Notes: a model not told the origin generated them from the sequence alone. 64,000 nt of DNA from Falcatimonas sp. MSJ-15 (GCF_018918265.1 NZ_JAHLQC010000008.1:1-64000), one strand, 5' to 3'. Counted from the stretch's first letter, positions 16,199 to 26,143 are shown. Numbers and translations: made by a program.

Positions 16199-17305
16199 AT
16201 GGAACAATACTATTATAATCATATGACTAAGACAGAGCAGGAAGTATATTATGGAATAATGAATGGTGTTACTAATTATGATACATCAATATTATTGCCG
16301 GCACTTGATATAAAAGATGTCCAGAATGTGTTCTTTCTTATGAGACTTGATCATCCGGAGATTTTTTATGTAACAGGTTTTAAATATAGTTATTATAGAG
16401 ATTCACCAAATATAATATTCACGCCGGAATATCTGTTTGAAAAAGCTAAGATAAAAGAGCATCAGAAGGCTTTAAAAGCACGAATTGATAAGCTTGCATT
16501 AAAAGCTAAAAACGAGTGCAAAACGGAACTTGAAAAAGAACTTTTTATACATGATTTTATATGTGAAAATATTACCTATGATAAACTAAAAAAGCCATAT
16601 TCTCACGAAATAATAGGACCATTAGGACATGGCGTTGGAGTATGTGAAGGAATTGCCAAATCAGTAAAAGCACTTTGTGATGCACTTGGAATCTGGTGTG
16701 TAATTGCAATCTGTGGCAATAATCCCCAAAAAGGAATAAAATACAGACATACATGGAATATTGTAAAGATTAATAATATATATTACCATCTTGATGCCAC
16801 ATTCGATAATACTGTTGGAAGAAATTCTAACCATTATCTTGAACTTAACAGTAGCAGTATGAAATCAGTTAATAATAAAAATAAAAAAAGTGAAGCTAAT
16901 TCGCTTATAAGATATGATTATTTTAATCTTGATGATAAAGCAATATTTAGAGATCACGAACCGCTTATAGCATCTGCACCAAAGTGTAATGACGCAAATC
17001 ATTATTATTATAAAGAGAAAAAATTATCTTTTACAAAGATGGATGAAGTGCTAAACAGAGCTACACAGGCAGCCAAAAAAGGAAAGATACTTACTTTTAA
17101 CTGGCGTGGTGGATATCTTACAAAGGAAGTCTTGAAAGAGATTGTTGATACATTAAAAAAAGCTGGCGAGGAGAGAAAAAAAGAGCCATATATAAGCCTT
17201 AACTGGTCACAGGCTGTTATAAGAGTAATATATACAGATGCAGTAATAGTAAAAGAAGCTGTTAATATAGAAGAAGTTAATGAAGGCGAAAATGATTGTG
17301 AATAG
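16199..17305 (+). CDS. Transglutaminase-like cysteine protease/peptidase domain protein
   Basis: This 368-residue protein has no signal peptide with this start. The transglutaminase core has a catalytic triad C149 (GHGVGVCEGIAKS), H184 (YRHTWNIVK) and D199 (YYHLDATFDN). Bacterial members are mostly proteases or amidases on cell-wall or protein substrates; the substrate is unknown. The N-terminal region (TEQEVYYGIMNGV) resembles the lead-in helix of other Lachnospiraceae members. The C-terminus is a helical, charged domain of about 110 residues. ATG 16199 follows GGAGAAAAATATATA; 16151 would overlap a terminator stem. Confidence 0.85.
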   Translation: MEQYYYNHMTKTEQEVYYGIMNGVTNYDTSILLPALDIKDVQNVFFLMRLDHPEIFYVTGFKYSYYRDSPNIIFTPEYLFEKAKIKEHQKALKARIDKLALKAKNECKTELEKELFIHDFICENITYDKLKKPYSHEIIGPLGHGVGVCEGIAKSVKALCDALGIWCVIAICGNNPQKGIKYRHTWNIVKINNIYYHLDATFDNTVGRNSNHYLELNSSSMKSVNNKNKKSEANSLIRYDYFNLDDKAIFRDHEPLIASAPKCNDANHYYYKEKKLSFTKMDEVLNRATQAAKKGKILTFNWRGGYLTKEVLKEIVDTLKKAGEERKKEPYISLNWSQAVIRVIYTDAVIVKEAVNIEEVNEGENDCE

Positions 17306-17439
17306 TATATGTGAAGATGATTATGAATAGTATATGCGAAAATAACTATGTAGGTTGACGAATTATAAATTTGGATGTAGTATAAAAAAGTGAATATAAA
17401 TACATTATAATTAATAATAATAAATAAAAGTAGAAGGAA

Positions 17440-17475
17440 ATGATATTTAGAATATCATGGGAGTTCCTTCGGAAC
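17440..17475 (+). promoter_or_regulatory. Two stacked hairpins in the AAA+ gene leader
   Basis: ATGATATT-tag-AATATCAT (17440-17458) is followed immediately by GTTCC-ttc-GGAAC (17463-17475), then the GGAG ribosome site. The position suggests translational control or mRNA stability; no known riboswitch class is recognised. Confidence 0.45.
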
Positions 17476-17485
17476 GGAGATAATA

Positions 17486-18982
17486 ATGCCAGTATTTGAT
17501 TTTAATTCAAGTGCATCTGATAAAAAAGAAGCAGAATGCACTTATGAAGTTTTTTATACTAATGCACAGACAGCAACACCACAACAGCCAATTCTTCTTA
17601 TTGATAATACATATAAGAGATGGGAACATCATTCATCAGGAATCTTTACTAATCCGGTAAAGAGAACAACTTTCGAATTTCGTGATGAAAAAGATAATGA
17701 AGGCAAAACGCTCAAAGCTGATATTCTTAAGATAGATGCAAGATTTGTAAATCTTCTTAAATGGCTTGGCGAAAATCATATAAATGTACAGCTTTCCGGC
17801 GAAAATCGTGAAGATGGATATGCTGTATACAAGATAAGAGAAGTTGCTTTTGGTGGTGGAACAAAATTATCTGCAGAAGATGGCTTTTTGCAATTTATGA
17901 TAGAAAGACTGTTCGAGAGTGATGCACCATCTGATGTAGATGAAGAATATGAGAATGATGAATCCTGTGATGACATGAAGCTTACAAGTCTTCAGAGCAT
18001 AACAGATTTTATAAATTGTGCAGGCAAGACACTGCCTGATAATATAAGATTGTGGGCAAGACGTAATCTTGCAGTTGCAAAATCTAATGAAGTATCACAA
18101 GAAGAGAGAAGACATGCACAACATGCACTTTCTGTAATGATGAATATAAAATGGAAAAGTGATTACTTTGAACCAATAGATATAGATGAAGCCAGGAGAA
18201 TTCTTGATGAAGAATTATATGGAATGGAAAAAGTCAAGCAGCGTATTATAGAGACAATAGTTCAGATAAATCGCACACATACACTTCCGGCATACGGAAT
18301 ACTTCTTATAGGTCCGGCAGGAACTGGTAAATCCCAAGTGGCATATGCAGTTGCAAAGATATTAAAGCTACCATGGACAACTCTTGATATGAGCTCAATT
18401 AACGATCCGGAACAGCTTACAGGAAGTTCAAGAATCTATTCTAATGCAAAGCCGGGAATTATAATAGATGCATTCTCTGTGGCAGGTCAGTCTAATCTTG
18501 TATTTATCATTAATGAGCTTGATAAAGCATCATCAGGAAAAGGTAATGGTAATCCTGCAGATGTTCTTCTTACTCTGCTTGATAATATTGGATTTACAGA
18601 TAATTATCTTGAATGTATGGTACCAACTAATGGTGTATATCCAATTGCAACAGCTAATGATAAGAGTATGATAAGTGCACCTTTGATGTCAAGATTTGCA
18701 GTAATTGAACTTCCGGATTATACTTTAGAAGAGAAGAAAGTGATCTTTTCAAAATATGCATTAAAGAAGGTACTAAAAAGAATGAGTGTTAAGCCGGAAG
18801 AATGTATAGTTACTGATGAAGCAGTTGACTGCGTTATTGAACACATGAAGAATACATCCGGTATCAGGGATCTTGAACAGGTAGCAGAACATATTGTAGC
18901 TAATGCACTCTATCAGATAGAAGCATATCACAAAAAGAGTGTAATATATACACCACAGATGGTAGATGCACTGTTTGACTAA
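17486..18982 (+). CDS. Lon-like AAA+ ATPase without protease domain
   Basis: This 498-residue protein ends after the AAA+ small domain. The N-terminal 225 residues match nothing I recognise. Lon-like AAA+ follows: LDEELYGMEKVKQRI (239-253), Walker A GPAGTGKS (276-283), Walker B region VFIINELDK (339-347), arginine finger R403 (APLMSRFAVIEL) and sensor 2 R461 (SGIRDLEQ). The usual Walker B aspartate is asparagine (N343), while the catalytic Glu (E344) stays. There is no S16 Ser-Lys protease domain, so it is a stand-alone remodelling ATPase or unfoldase, substrate unknown. It starts 10 nt after a GGAACGGAG site and has no operon partner. Confidence 0.85.
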   Translation: MPVFDFNSSASDKKEAECTYEVFYTNAQTATPQQPILLIDNTYKRWEHHSSGIFTNPVKRTTFEFRDEKDNEGKTLKADILKIDARFVNLLKWLGENHINVQLSGENREDGYAVYKIREVAFGGGTKLSAEDGFLQFMIERLFESDAPSDVDEEYENDESCDDMKLTSLQSITDFINCAGKTLPDNIRLWARRNLAVAKSNEVSQEERRHAQHALSVMMNIKWKSDYFEPIDIDEARRILDEELYGMEKVKQRIIETIVQINRTHTLPAYGILLIGPAGTGKSQVAYAVAKILKLPWTTLDMSSINDPEQLTGSSRIYSNAKPGIIIDAFSVAGQSNLVFIINELDKASSGKGNGNPADVLLTLLDNIGFTDNYLECMVPTNGVYPIATANDKSMISAPLMSRFAVIELPDYTLEEKKVIFSKYALKKVLKRMSVKPEECIVTDEAVDCVIEHMKNTSGIRDLEQVAEHIVANALYQIEAYHKKSVIYTPQMVDALFD

Positions 18983-19033
18983 GATTCATATATATATGTG
19001 TACTAAAAAAATATATATTAAAAATTGCAGGTT

Positions 19034-19059
19034 AAAATGTAAGAAGTACTTTACATTTT
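19034..19059 (+). terminator. Short hairpin after the AAA+ gene
   Basis: AAAATGTAA (19034-19042) pairs with TTACATTTT (19051-19059). It lies 52 nt after the AAA+ stop. A further TGTCGC/GCGACA hairpin lies in the metY leader at about 19099-19120. No SAM riboswitch consensus was seen. Confidence 0.5.
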
Positions 19060-19146
19060 GACTATTTGAATATAAACTAGATGTATTACTATTATAAAGT
19101 GTCGCAGATATAAAGCGACAATAAATATATGGAGGCAATAACTGAT

Positions 19147-20430
19147 ATGAAAAACTATTCAATCAATACAAAATGTGTACAAGGTGGATATACACCTGGC
19201 AATGGAGAACCAAGACAGATACCAATCTATCAGTCAACAACATTCAAATATAATACAAGCGAAGATATGGGAAAACTTTTTGACCTTGAAGCGAGTGGAT
19301 ATTTCTATTCAAGACTTCAGAATCCTACTAATGATCTTGTGGCAGCTAAGATTACAGAACTTGAAGGTGGTACAGCAGGTATGCTTACATCATCAGGACA
19401 GGCAGCTAATTTCTTCGCATTATTCAATATATGTGAAGCAGGAAGCCATATTGTAGCATCTTCATCAATATATGGTGGAACTTTCAATCTTATATCAGTA
19501 ACAATGAAGAAGATGGGAATAGATGTAACATTTGTTGATCCTGACTGCACAGAAGATGAGTTAAATGCTGCATTTAAAGAGAATACAAAAGTTGTATTCG
19601 GAGAATCAATAGCTAATCCTGCACTTACAGTTCTTGATATAGAGAAATTCGCTAATGCTGCACATGCACATGGCGTACCACTTGTAGTTGATAATACATT
19701 TCCAACACCTGTTAACTTAAGACCACTTGAATGGGGAGCAGATATTGTAACTCATTCTACAACAAAATATATGGATGGTCATGGTTCTGCTGTAGGTGGT
19801 GCAATTATTGACGGAGGTAAGTTTGACTGGATGGCTCATGCTGACAAATTCCCTGGACTTTGTACTCCTGATGATTCATATCATGGAATTACATATGCTG
19901 AGAAATTTGGCAAAGAAGGTGCTTTTATAACTAAATGCACAGCACAGCTTATGAGAGATTTTGGTTGTACTCAGTCACCACAAAGTGCATTCATACTTAA
20001 TCTTGGACTCGAATCATTACATGTGAGAATGCCTAGACATGTTGAGAACGGACAGGCAGTAGCTGAATTCTTAGAAGCACATGATAAAGTTGCGTATGTT
20101 AATTACCCATCACTTCCATCTAATAAGTATTATGAGATTGCTAAAAAATATATGCCAAATGGTGGATGTGGTGTAGTATCTTTTGAATTAAAAGGTGGAA
20201 GAGCTGCTGCAGAGAAGTTTATGAAAGCATTAAAACTTGCAGCAATCGAGACACATGTTGCAGATGCGAGAACATGTTGCCTTAACCCTGCAACATCAAC
20301 ACATCGTCAGATGAATGATGAACAGTTAAGAGCAGCAGGTGTACCAGCCGGACTTATAAGAATATCATGTGGACTTGAAGATAAAAATGACTTAATTGCA
20401 GATATTGCACAGGCACTTGAAGCAATCTAA
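19147..20430 (+). CDS. metY: O-acetylhomoserine aminocarboxypropyltransferase (sulfhydrylase)
   Basis: This 427-residue Cys/Met-metabolism PLP enzyme condenses O-acetylhomoserine with sulfide to homocysteine, and some members also make cysteine. PLP lysine K207 (THSTTKYMDGHG), YSR at 54-56 (FYSRLQNPT) and DNTFPTP (182-188) are visible. The long insert GKFDWMAHADKFPGLCTPDDSYHG is typical of MetY rather than MetB/MetC. ATG 19147 follows GGAGG (19131-19135); the ATG at 19129 would overlap the ribosome site. Confidence 0.94.
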   Translation: MKNYSINTKCVQGGYTPGNGEPRQIPIYQSTTFKYNTSEDMGKLFDLEASGYFYSRLQNPTNDLVAAKITELEGGTAGMLTSSGQAANFFALFNICEAGSHIVASSSIYGGTFNLISVTMKKMGIDVTFVDPDCTEDELNAAFKENTKVVFGESIANPALTVLDIEKFANAAHAHGVPLVVDNTFPTPVNLRPLEWGADIVTHSTTKYMDGHGSAVGGAIIDGGKFDWMAHADKFPGLCTPDDSYHGITYAEKFGKEGAFITKCTAQLMRDFGCTQSPQSAFILNLGLESLHVRMPRHVENGQAVAEFLEAHDKVAYVNYPSLPSNKYYEIAKKYMPNGGCGVVSFELKGGRAAAEKFMKALKLAAIETHVADARTCCLNPATSTHRQMNDEQLRAAGVPAGLIRISCGLEDKNDLIADIAQALEAI

Positions 20431-20543
20431 GATATAACTAAAAAACTAACTAAAACTTTAGTTTGAATAACTTGGCTTAAAAAATTTGAATTGTTAAAAA
20501 TGCTTTGACATAGTTTTAATAATTCAATAATAGCATTGAATAA

Positions 20544-20613
20544 ATACCATTTTTGTTACTATCATGTCCTTGATTATAGGAATGTAACAGAAATGGTATT
20601 TTAGTTTTTATAC
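20544..20613 (+). terminator. Terminator after metY
   Basis: ATACCATTT-TGTTAC pairs with GTAACA-AAATGGTAT, followed by TTTAGTTTTTA. It also contributes to the otherwise gene-free 20431-20884, which further holds a short AACTAAA/TTTAGTT hairpin just after the metY stop codon. Confidence 0.75.
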
Positions 20614-20663
20614 ACAAAATGAAAATTGTAAGAAAAAACTAATATTTCTTAAGGTCTTCTTCC

Positions 20664-20692
20664 TTGACTTTGCCTTGTTAATATTATATGAT
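20664..20692 (+). promoter_or_regulatory. Promoter of the LCP gene
   Basis: TTGACT (20664-20669), a 17-bp spacer and TATGAT (20687-20692). TTGACTTTG is also complementary to CAAAGTCAA at 20694-20702, forming a palindrome around the promoter that could serve regulation. Confidence 0.65.
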
Positions 20693-20884
20693 ACCAAAGT
20701 CAATATCAAAACGAAAGCAATATGACATACTCTTACTTATATAAATTAGATAATTGTGAAAACTAAAAAGAAATAGATATTTTATAATGATATATTCTCA
20801 TAATTATCTGGTATATAGATGTAAATGGGGTGTAAGCTAAGAGAATGTCCAAATAAACTAAAAAAAGATAAAGAGGCGAATGTA

Positions 20885-22237
20885 ATGAAAGCAAAAAAAA
20901 TCATAATAGGAGTGGCTGCAGGACTTATTACACTTATAGCAGCCGGTGCAATAGTGGTTAATGCAAAACTTTCCAAGATTCATTATACTAACGATCTTCC
21001 AGAGAATGAAGTAGTTACTAATGATATGGATAAAGAAACTGAGAAAAAACTGAGTGGATATACTAATGTAGCTCTTTTTGGACTTGATAACAGAAGTAAT
21101 GGTGATCTTAACACCGGACGAAGCGATACAATGATTGTTGCAAGTATTAACAATGATACCAAAGAGATAAAGCTTCTGTCTGTATATAGAGATTCATATC
21201 TTGATACCGATGGAGATATGACATTACAAAAATGTAATGCTGCTTATGAAAAAGGTGGAGTAAAGCAGGCAGTTAATATGCTAAACCGTAATCTTGATCT
21301 TAATATAAGCAACTATGTATCAGTTGACTTTAATGCACTTATAGATATCGTTGATGCACTTGGAGGAATTGATCTTGATATTACAGAAGAAGAAGAAGTA
21401 TTGATAAATGGATATGCAGAAGAGATTACCAATGTTACAGGCAAAAAGTCAGATGTAATCGAGATATATGGCCCGGTTACACTCAATGGTGTCCAGGCAA
21501 CAGCATATTGCCGAATAAGATATACAGCAGGTTCAGACTTCAAACGAACAGAGAGACAGAGACTTGTTCTTGAGAAGATATTTGATAAAGTTAAGAAAAG
21601 CGATATACTTACTCTTAATAAGATAGTTGATACAGTTCTTGATGAAGTATATACTAACTTCTCAAAAACAGAGATTTTAAAACTTATCTCAGCACTTATG
21701 GATTACAAACTTGGTGATACTTCTGGTTTCCCATTTGCTATGTATACAGAGACACTTGGAAGTAAAGGTTCAGTTGTAATACCTGCAACACTATCAGATA
21801 ATGTAACAGCACTTCACAAATTCCTATTTGATGATGATAATTATAAGCCATCTAATCAGGTAGTTAAGATAAGTAAAGCTATTGTATCAGATACAGGTGT
21901 AACTGCAGATATGGCTGTAAGCTATTCTAACGATTATAAAGTAGAAAAACACAATAATGATTCCGGAGATGGTTCAGATTATAATGGTAAGTATCAAAAA
22001 GAATCAACAGAAGCTAATACAGAAGAGACACAGGTAGTTGAGACAGAGACATATACACAACAAGCTACAGAAGCTGTAACAGAAGCAGTTACAGAGACAG
22101 TACCACAAGAGACAACCGAAGAAGTTACAACCGAGGAAGAGACAACTGTGGAAGAGACAACCGAAGAAGTTACAACTACGGAAGAGACAACTGCGGAAGT
22201 TCCTTCAGAAGCAGCATCAGAGACAAAAGCAGAGTAA
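20885..22237 (+). CDS. LytR-CpsA-Psr (LCP) family cell-wall glycopolymer ligase
   Basis: This 450-residue type II membrane protein has an N-terminal transmembrane helix (KIIIGVAAGLITLIAAGAIVV). The LCP catalytic domain follows: NVALFGLDNR, GRSDTMIVASIN, KLLSVYRDSYLD and the conserved Arg cluster YCRIRYTAGSDFKRTERQR. LCP enzymes transfer lipid-linked teichoic or capsular polymers to peptidoglycan on the outer face. The tail (about 370-450) is low-complexity Thr/Glu (TTEEVTTEEETTVEE repeats), likely wall-spanning. ATG 20885 has AGAGG 8 nt upstream; the earlier in-frame start at 20825 lacks a site. Confidence 0.92.
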   Translation: MKAKKIIIGVAAGLITLIAAGAIVVNAKLSKIHYTNDLPENEVVTNDMDKETEKKLSGYTNVALFGLDNRSNGDLNTGRSDTMIVASINNDTKEIKLLSVYRDSYLDTDGDMTLQKCNAAYEKGGVKQAVNMLNRNLDLNISNYVSVDFNALIDIVDALGGIDLDITEEEEVLINGYAEEITNVTGKKSDVIEIYGPVTLNGVQATAYCRIRYTAGSDFKRTERQRLVLEKIFDKVKKSDILTLNKIVDTVLDEVYTNFSKTEILKLISALMDYKLGDTSGFPFAMYTETLGSKGSVVIPATLSDNVTALHKFLFDDDNYKPSNQVVKISKAIVSDTGVTADMAVSYSNDYKVEKHNNDSGDGSDYNGKYQKESTEANTEETQVVETETYTQQATEAVTEAVTETVPQETTEEVTTEEETTVEETTEEVTTTEETTAEVPSEAASETKAE

Positions 22238-22253
22238 TAAGCATTTATAAGAT

Positions 22254-22296
22254 AAGAGAAGATATATAATTTTATTCCAGTTATATATCTTCTCTT
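22254..22296 (+). terminator. Terminator after the LCP gene
   Basis: A perfect 16-bp stem (22254-22269 / 22281-22296) with an 11-base loop, 16 nt after the stop; T-rich sequence follows. Confidence 0.75.
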
Positions 22297-22450
22297 CTTA
22301 TATGAACACAATGTTGCTTACATAATATAAAACAATCTAACAAGACATTATCATATTGAATCTAAGACACTTATTGAAAAAATGAAAGTTAATATTTTAA
22401 CAAATATTGACAATATTAAGAATTTGAATAATAAAGTCTCTATATTTAAC

Positions 22451-22479
22451 TTGTTAAAAAAACAAAAGTTGTATATAAT
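22451..22479 (+). promoter_or_regulatory. Promoter of the EAL-protein gene
   Basis: TTGTTA (22451-22456), a 17-bp spacer and TATAAT (22474-22479). A second candidate, TTGACA at 22407 with TAATAA at 22429, lies just upstream. Confidence 0.6.
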
Positions 22480-22547
22480 TAAAATTGATTGTGCATATTG
22501 TGCATCATATTTTAATTAAAGTTATATATCGAAATGGGGAAAGAGTT

Positions 22548-24833
22548 GTGAAAATAGCATTTGTTTTAATACTTGTAATGATATGCGTAGCCATGATTGT
22601 TAATGCAGTATATATTTCAAAAAAAGAAGGCAGTGTTGCTGCATATTGCCGTAATTTTTTATATGCAGGAGCATTTTCGATAATTTTATATTCAATTTTT
22701 CTTATGTGTAATGAACTCGCAATGGCAACATTTTTTTATGGATTATTTATATGTATGCTTGAATGGCTGCTATTGTATTTTCTTAGATACACTCTTGTAT
22801 ATACATGCCTTTTTACGAACAATAAGCTGCTTAAGAAAACAGAGATGCTTTTTAATATTTTGACTGTACTATCTAATACATCAATTATCCTTAATAATGT
22901 ATTACATCATATGTTTAGACTTGATACAGTAGTATTTACAGAATGTGGTGAATATTGGTATGTTACAGGCTTTACAGTATTTTATTACATACATTTGATA
23001 TATTGCTATGGGCTTGTTGTACTTATAATGCTTGTATTATTATATAAGATACTAAAAGCAGCAAGCTCTTATCGCAATAGATATACGTCTATATTAGCGA
23101 GCTTTTGTATGTTGATTGTAAGTGATGCTTTTTGTCTTTTCCTTGCATATCCGGTTAATGTATCACTTGTGTTCTATGGCATAATAGCAATGTTTCTTAG
23201 CTATTTTAGTCTGTATCATGTGCCAAATACAGTAATAGCCAAGATATTATCACTATCAATACAGGATATGAGTTCGGCTATGATATGTTTTGATGAAAAC
23301 AAAGAGTGTATATATTATAATAATAATGCGAAAGATGTATTCAAACTTCAGGACAAAGAACATATAGATTATGCATTTGCCAAGTGGTTTAAGAAGCATA
23401 AAGATGATATCAAGGTGGATAATATCTGGCATTCCAAAGAGATACGTGAGAATGGTGAAACATTGTATTTTGATATGGAATACCATAATATGAAAGATGA
23501 AAAAGGGAGACAGATAGGATATTATTTTGTTCTTAATGATACAACCGATTCCACTCTTGCATATATAAAAGAGTGTTACAATGCCCGTCATGATAATCTT
23601 ACAGGATTATATAATCGCGATTACTTTTTTGAGAAAACAGCAAAGATGTTAAAAAATAATCCGGATATAACATATTATATGCTATGTTCGGACATCAAAG
23701 ATTTTAAGCTTGTTAATAATCTGTTTGGATTTGAAAGTGGTAATGAAGTTCTTATTGCAGAAGCTGATATTCTTAGACAAAGATTAGGAAAAAATGTTAC
23801 TTATGGAAGGCTTAGTGCTGATAGATTTGCTATATGTATGCCAAAATCCAAGTACAGGGAAGAAGATTTTACAGATTGTATAAAAGAACTTCGTAACAAA
23901 TATACAAGTGATGTATACCGTATGCATATCTATATGGGAGTATATGAGATAACAGATATTAATGAAGAGATCTCAAGTATGATTGACAAAGCAACTCTTG
24001 CAATTTCTTCGATATGGGGTGATTATGATAAGATAGTCGCATATTTTGGTGAAGAACTTATGGAGAAGACATTATTGTGGGAACGCATGTGTGGTGAATT
24101 TGACAACGCTCTTGCTAATAATGAATTTAAGATGTATCTTCAGCCACAGTTTGACACCAGTGGAACACTAAAAGGTTCAGAAGCTCTTGTTCGCTGGATT
24201 CATCCGGAACATGGAATTATACCACCTATAAGTTTTATTGAAGCATTTGAGAATGCGGGACTTATATATCAGCTTGATCAATATATGTGGGAAGAAGCAG
24301 CAAAGACACTAGCTAAGTGGAAAGCTATTGGTAAAGAGGATTATTGTATATCAGTTAACATATCAACTAAAGATTTTTATTATTGTGATATATATTCAAT
24401 ATTTATAAATCTGATTCAAAAATATGACATTAATCCACATAATCTTAAGATTGAGATTACAGAAAGTGTATTCATGAATGATGTTGACAAGAGTATTGAG
24501 ATACTTGATAAACTGAAAAATAAAGGCTTTGAGATAGAGATAGATGATTTTGGAAGCGGATTTTCTTCTCTTAATATGTTAAAGGATATTCATGCTGATG
24601 TAGTTAAGATTGATATGGGATTCTTAAAAGAAACCGAGAATGGTGAGAGAAGTCGTATAATACTTGCTAATACAATCAATCTGATAAAAGAACTTGGAAT
24701 GCATTCAATTACAGAAGGCGTTGAGAATAAGTCTCAGGTGGATATGCTTACAAAAATGGGATGTGATATGTTCCAGGGATATTATTATTCAAAACCGATA
24801 TCAGTTAAAGAATTTGAGAGTAAATATTTTTAA
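22548..24833 (+). CDS. Membrane cyclic-di-GMP phosphodiesterase: 7TM-PAS-degenerate GGDEF-EAL
   Basis: This protein has about 761 residues. Seven or so N-terminal transmembrane segments (to about residue 230) resemble the 7TM N-terminus of clostridial histidine kinases and diguanylate cyclases. A PAS-like domain (MSSAMICFDENKECIYYNNNA) follows. The GGDEF domain has its signature replaced (YGRLSADRFAI), so cyclase activity is not expected. The EAL domain has the metal and catalytic residues: EALVRW, SVNISTKDF, KIEITESVF, IDDFGSGFSSL, VVKIDMGFL and EGVENKSQ. It most likely hydrolyses c-di-GMP in response to a membrane signal. The GTG start at 22548 has GGGGA 7 nt upstream. Confidence 0.9.
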   Translation: MKIAFVLILVMICVAMIVNAVYISKKEGSVAAYCRNFLYAGAFSIILYSIFLMCNELAMATFFYGLFICMLEWLLLYFLRYTLVYTCLFTNNKLLKKTEMLFNILTVLSNTSIILNNVLHHMFRLDTVVFTECGEYWYVTGFTVFYYIHLIYCYGLVVLIMLVLLYKILKAASSYRNRYTSILASFCMLIVSDAFCLFLAYPVNVSLVFYGIIAMFLSYFSLYHVPNTVIAKILSLSIQDMSSAMICFDENKECIYYNNNAKDVFKLQDKEHIDYAFAKWFKKHKDDIKVDNIWHSKEIRENGETLYFDMEYHNMKDEKGRQIGYYFVLNDTTDSTLAYIKECYNARHDNLTGLYNRDYFFEKTAKMLKNNPDITYYMLCSDIKDFKLVNNLFGFESGNEVLIAEADILRQRLGKNVTYGRLSADRFAICMPKSKYREEDFTDCIKELRNKYTSDVYRMHIYMGVYEITDINEEISSMIDKATLAISSIWGDYDKIVAYFGEELMEKTLLWERMCGEFDNALANNEFKMYLQPQFDTSGTLKGSEALVRWIHPEHGIIPPISFIEAFENAGLIYQLDQYMWEEAAKTLAKWKAIGKEDYCISVNISTKDFYYCDIYSIFINLIQKYDINPHNLKIEITESVFMNDVDKSIEILDKLKNKGFEIEIDDFGSGFSSLNMLKDIHADVVKIDMGFLKETENGERSRIILANTINLIKELGMHSITEGVENKSQVDMLTKMGCDMFQGYYYSKPISVKEFESKYF

Positions 24834-24835
24834 AT

Positions 24836-24927
24836 AAAAAGTCGGAGATAAAATGTTAGCTATTAGAGAGCGGTATTTTTGTACTATCTTGTTACTAGCT
24901 GATATTATGATATCCGACTTTTATTTT
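24836..24927 (+). terminator. Terminator after the EAL gene
   Basis: AAAAAGTCGGA pairs with TCCGACTTTT at the base of a long hairpin, with T-rich sequence following. A TATAAT at 25050-25055 is a possible -10 for purC with no good -35 match; the rest of 24834-25134 shows nothing. Confidence 0.75.
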
Positions 24928-25134
24928 TACAAGTTATATTATTGATAAGTATTTTTAATAAAAGAGTTGATAAAATAGGTTGATTTATAAGTAAATATGA
25001 TATATACTTTCCTTAGATTTAAAAAGCTGATTCGATAACTGCTGGTAGTTATAATACATTGTACTTATGGTTCGAAGATGCTTGCAATAATTTATTAAAT
25101 GATAAAATGTATTTTAAGGAAAGAGGATAAGATT

Positions 25135-26013
25135 ATGGCAGAGTTAAAATTACTTTACGAAGGAAAAGTAAGAGAAGTTTATGATAACGGAGACAGTATC
25201 ATTATGGTTGCTACAGACCGTATATCAGCATTCGACCACATTTTAAAAAATAAAATTACAGATAAGGGCGCTGTATTAACACAGATGTCAAAGTTCTGGT
25301 TTGACTATACAAAGAATATCGTACCTAATCATATGCTTTCAGTAGATGTTAAAGATATGCCTGAATTCTTCCACAAAGATGAATATACAGGTAACAGCAT
25401 GAAAGTTAAAAAATTAAAGATGCTTCCAATTGAATGTATCGTAAGAGGATATATAACAGGAAGTGGTTGGGCAAGCTATAAAGAAAATGGTACAGTATGT
25501 GGTATTAAATTACCTGAAGGTCTTGTAGAATCAGATAAACTTCCTGAGCCAATATATACACCAAGTACAAAGGCAGAGATAGGTGATCACGATGAGAATA
25601 TCTCATTTGAGAGAAGTATCGAAGTTCTTGAAAAGCAGTTCCCTGGAAAAGGTGAAGAATATGCTACAAAACTTAGAGATTATACAATCACTCTTTACAA
25701 AAAATGTGCTGAATATGCACTTTCAAAAGGTATCATAATTGCTGATACAAAGTTTGAATTCGGTCTTGATGAGAATGGTGAGATTGTTATCGGCGATGAG
25801 ATGCTTACACCTGACAGTTCAAGATTCTGGCCACTTGAAGGATATGTTCCAGGCAAAGGACAGCCATCATTTGATAAACAGTTTGTAAGAGACTGGTTAA
25901 AAGCTAACCCTGACAATGATTTATTACTTCCACAGGATGTAATTGATAAGACTATTGCAAAATATAAAGAAGCTTACAAATTATTAACTGGTAACGATTT
26001 CGCCAGAAAATAA
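25135..26013 (+). CDS. purC: Phosphoribosylaminoimidazole-succinocarboxamide synthase
   Basis: This 292-residue SAICAR synthetase joins CAIR and aspartate with ATP in purine synthesis. Visible motifs are LLYEGKVREVYD (ATP site), VATDRISAFDHIL, the ECIVRGYITGSGWASY block, STKAEIGDHDENIS and EMLTPDSSRFWP. Length fits the longer (yeast-like) group common in Clostridia. ATG 25135 follows AAGGAAAGAGG. It is a single gene with no other pur genes adjacent. Confidence 0.96.
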   Translation: MAELKLLYEGKVREVYDNGDSIIMVATDRISAFDHILKNKITDKGAVLTQMSKFWFDYTKNIVPNHMLSVDVKDMPEFFHKDEYTGNSMKVKKLKMLPIECIVRGYITGSGWASYKENGTVCGIKLPEGLVESDKLPEPIYTPSTKAEIGDHDENISFERSIEVLEKQFPGKGEEYATKLRDYTITLYKKCAEYALSKGIIIADTKFEFGLDENGEIVIGDEMLTPDSSRFWPLEGYVPGKGQPSFDKQFVRDWLKANPDNDLLLPQDVIDKTIAKYKEAYKLLTGNDFARK

Positions 26014-26097
26014 TTTAATCTATATTTACAGTATGCAGTGGTTCTTTATCTTTTAATATATTTTTTCCTTGCAATATAATTTCATTTGAACACTGCC

Positions 26098-26131
26098 AAA
26101 AAAAGGGACCTGCTTAGTAGGTCTCTTTTTT
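26098..26131 (+). terminator. Terminator after purC
   Basis: AAGGGACCT/AGGTCTCTT stem with flanking A-run and TTTTTT (26126-26131). Confidence 0.85.
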
Positions 26132-26143
26132 GGCTCGCAATAA

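Noticed and set aside
19060..19146. SAM riboswitch before metY
   Set aside because: Only a short TGTCGC/GCGACA hairpin is present; no S-box or other SAM-class consensus.
25060..25080. tRNA T-loop-like GGTTCGAAG
   Set aside because: No acceptor or anticodon stems can be folded around it; no tRNA or rRNA genes were found in the window.
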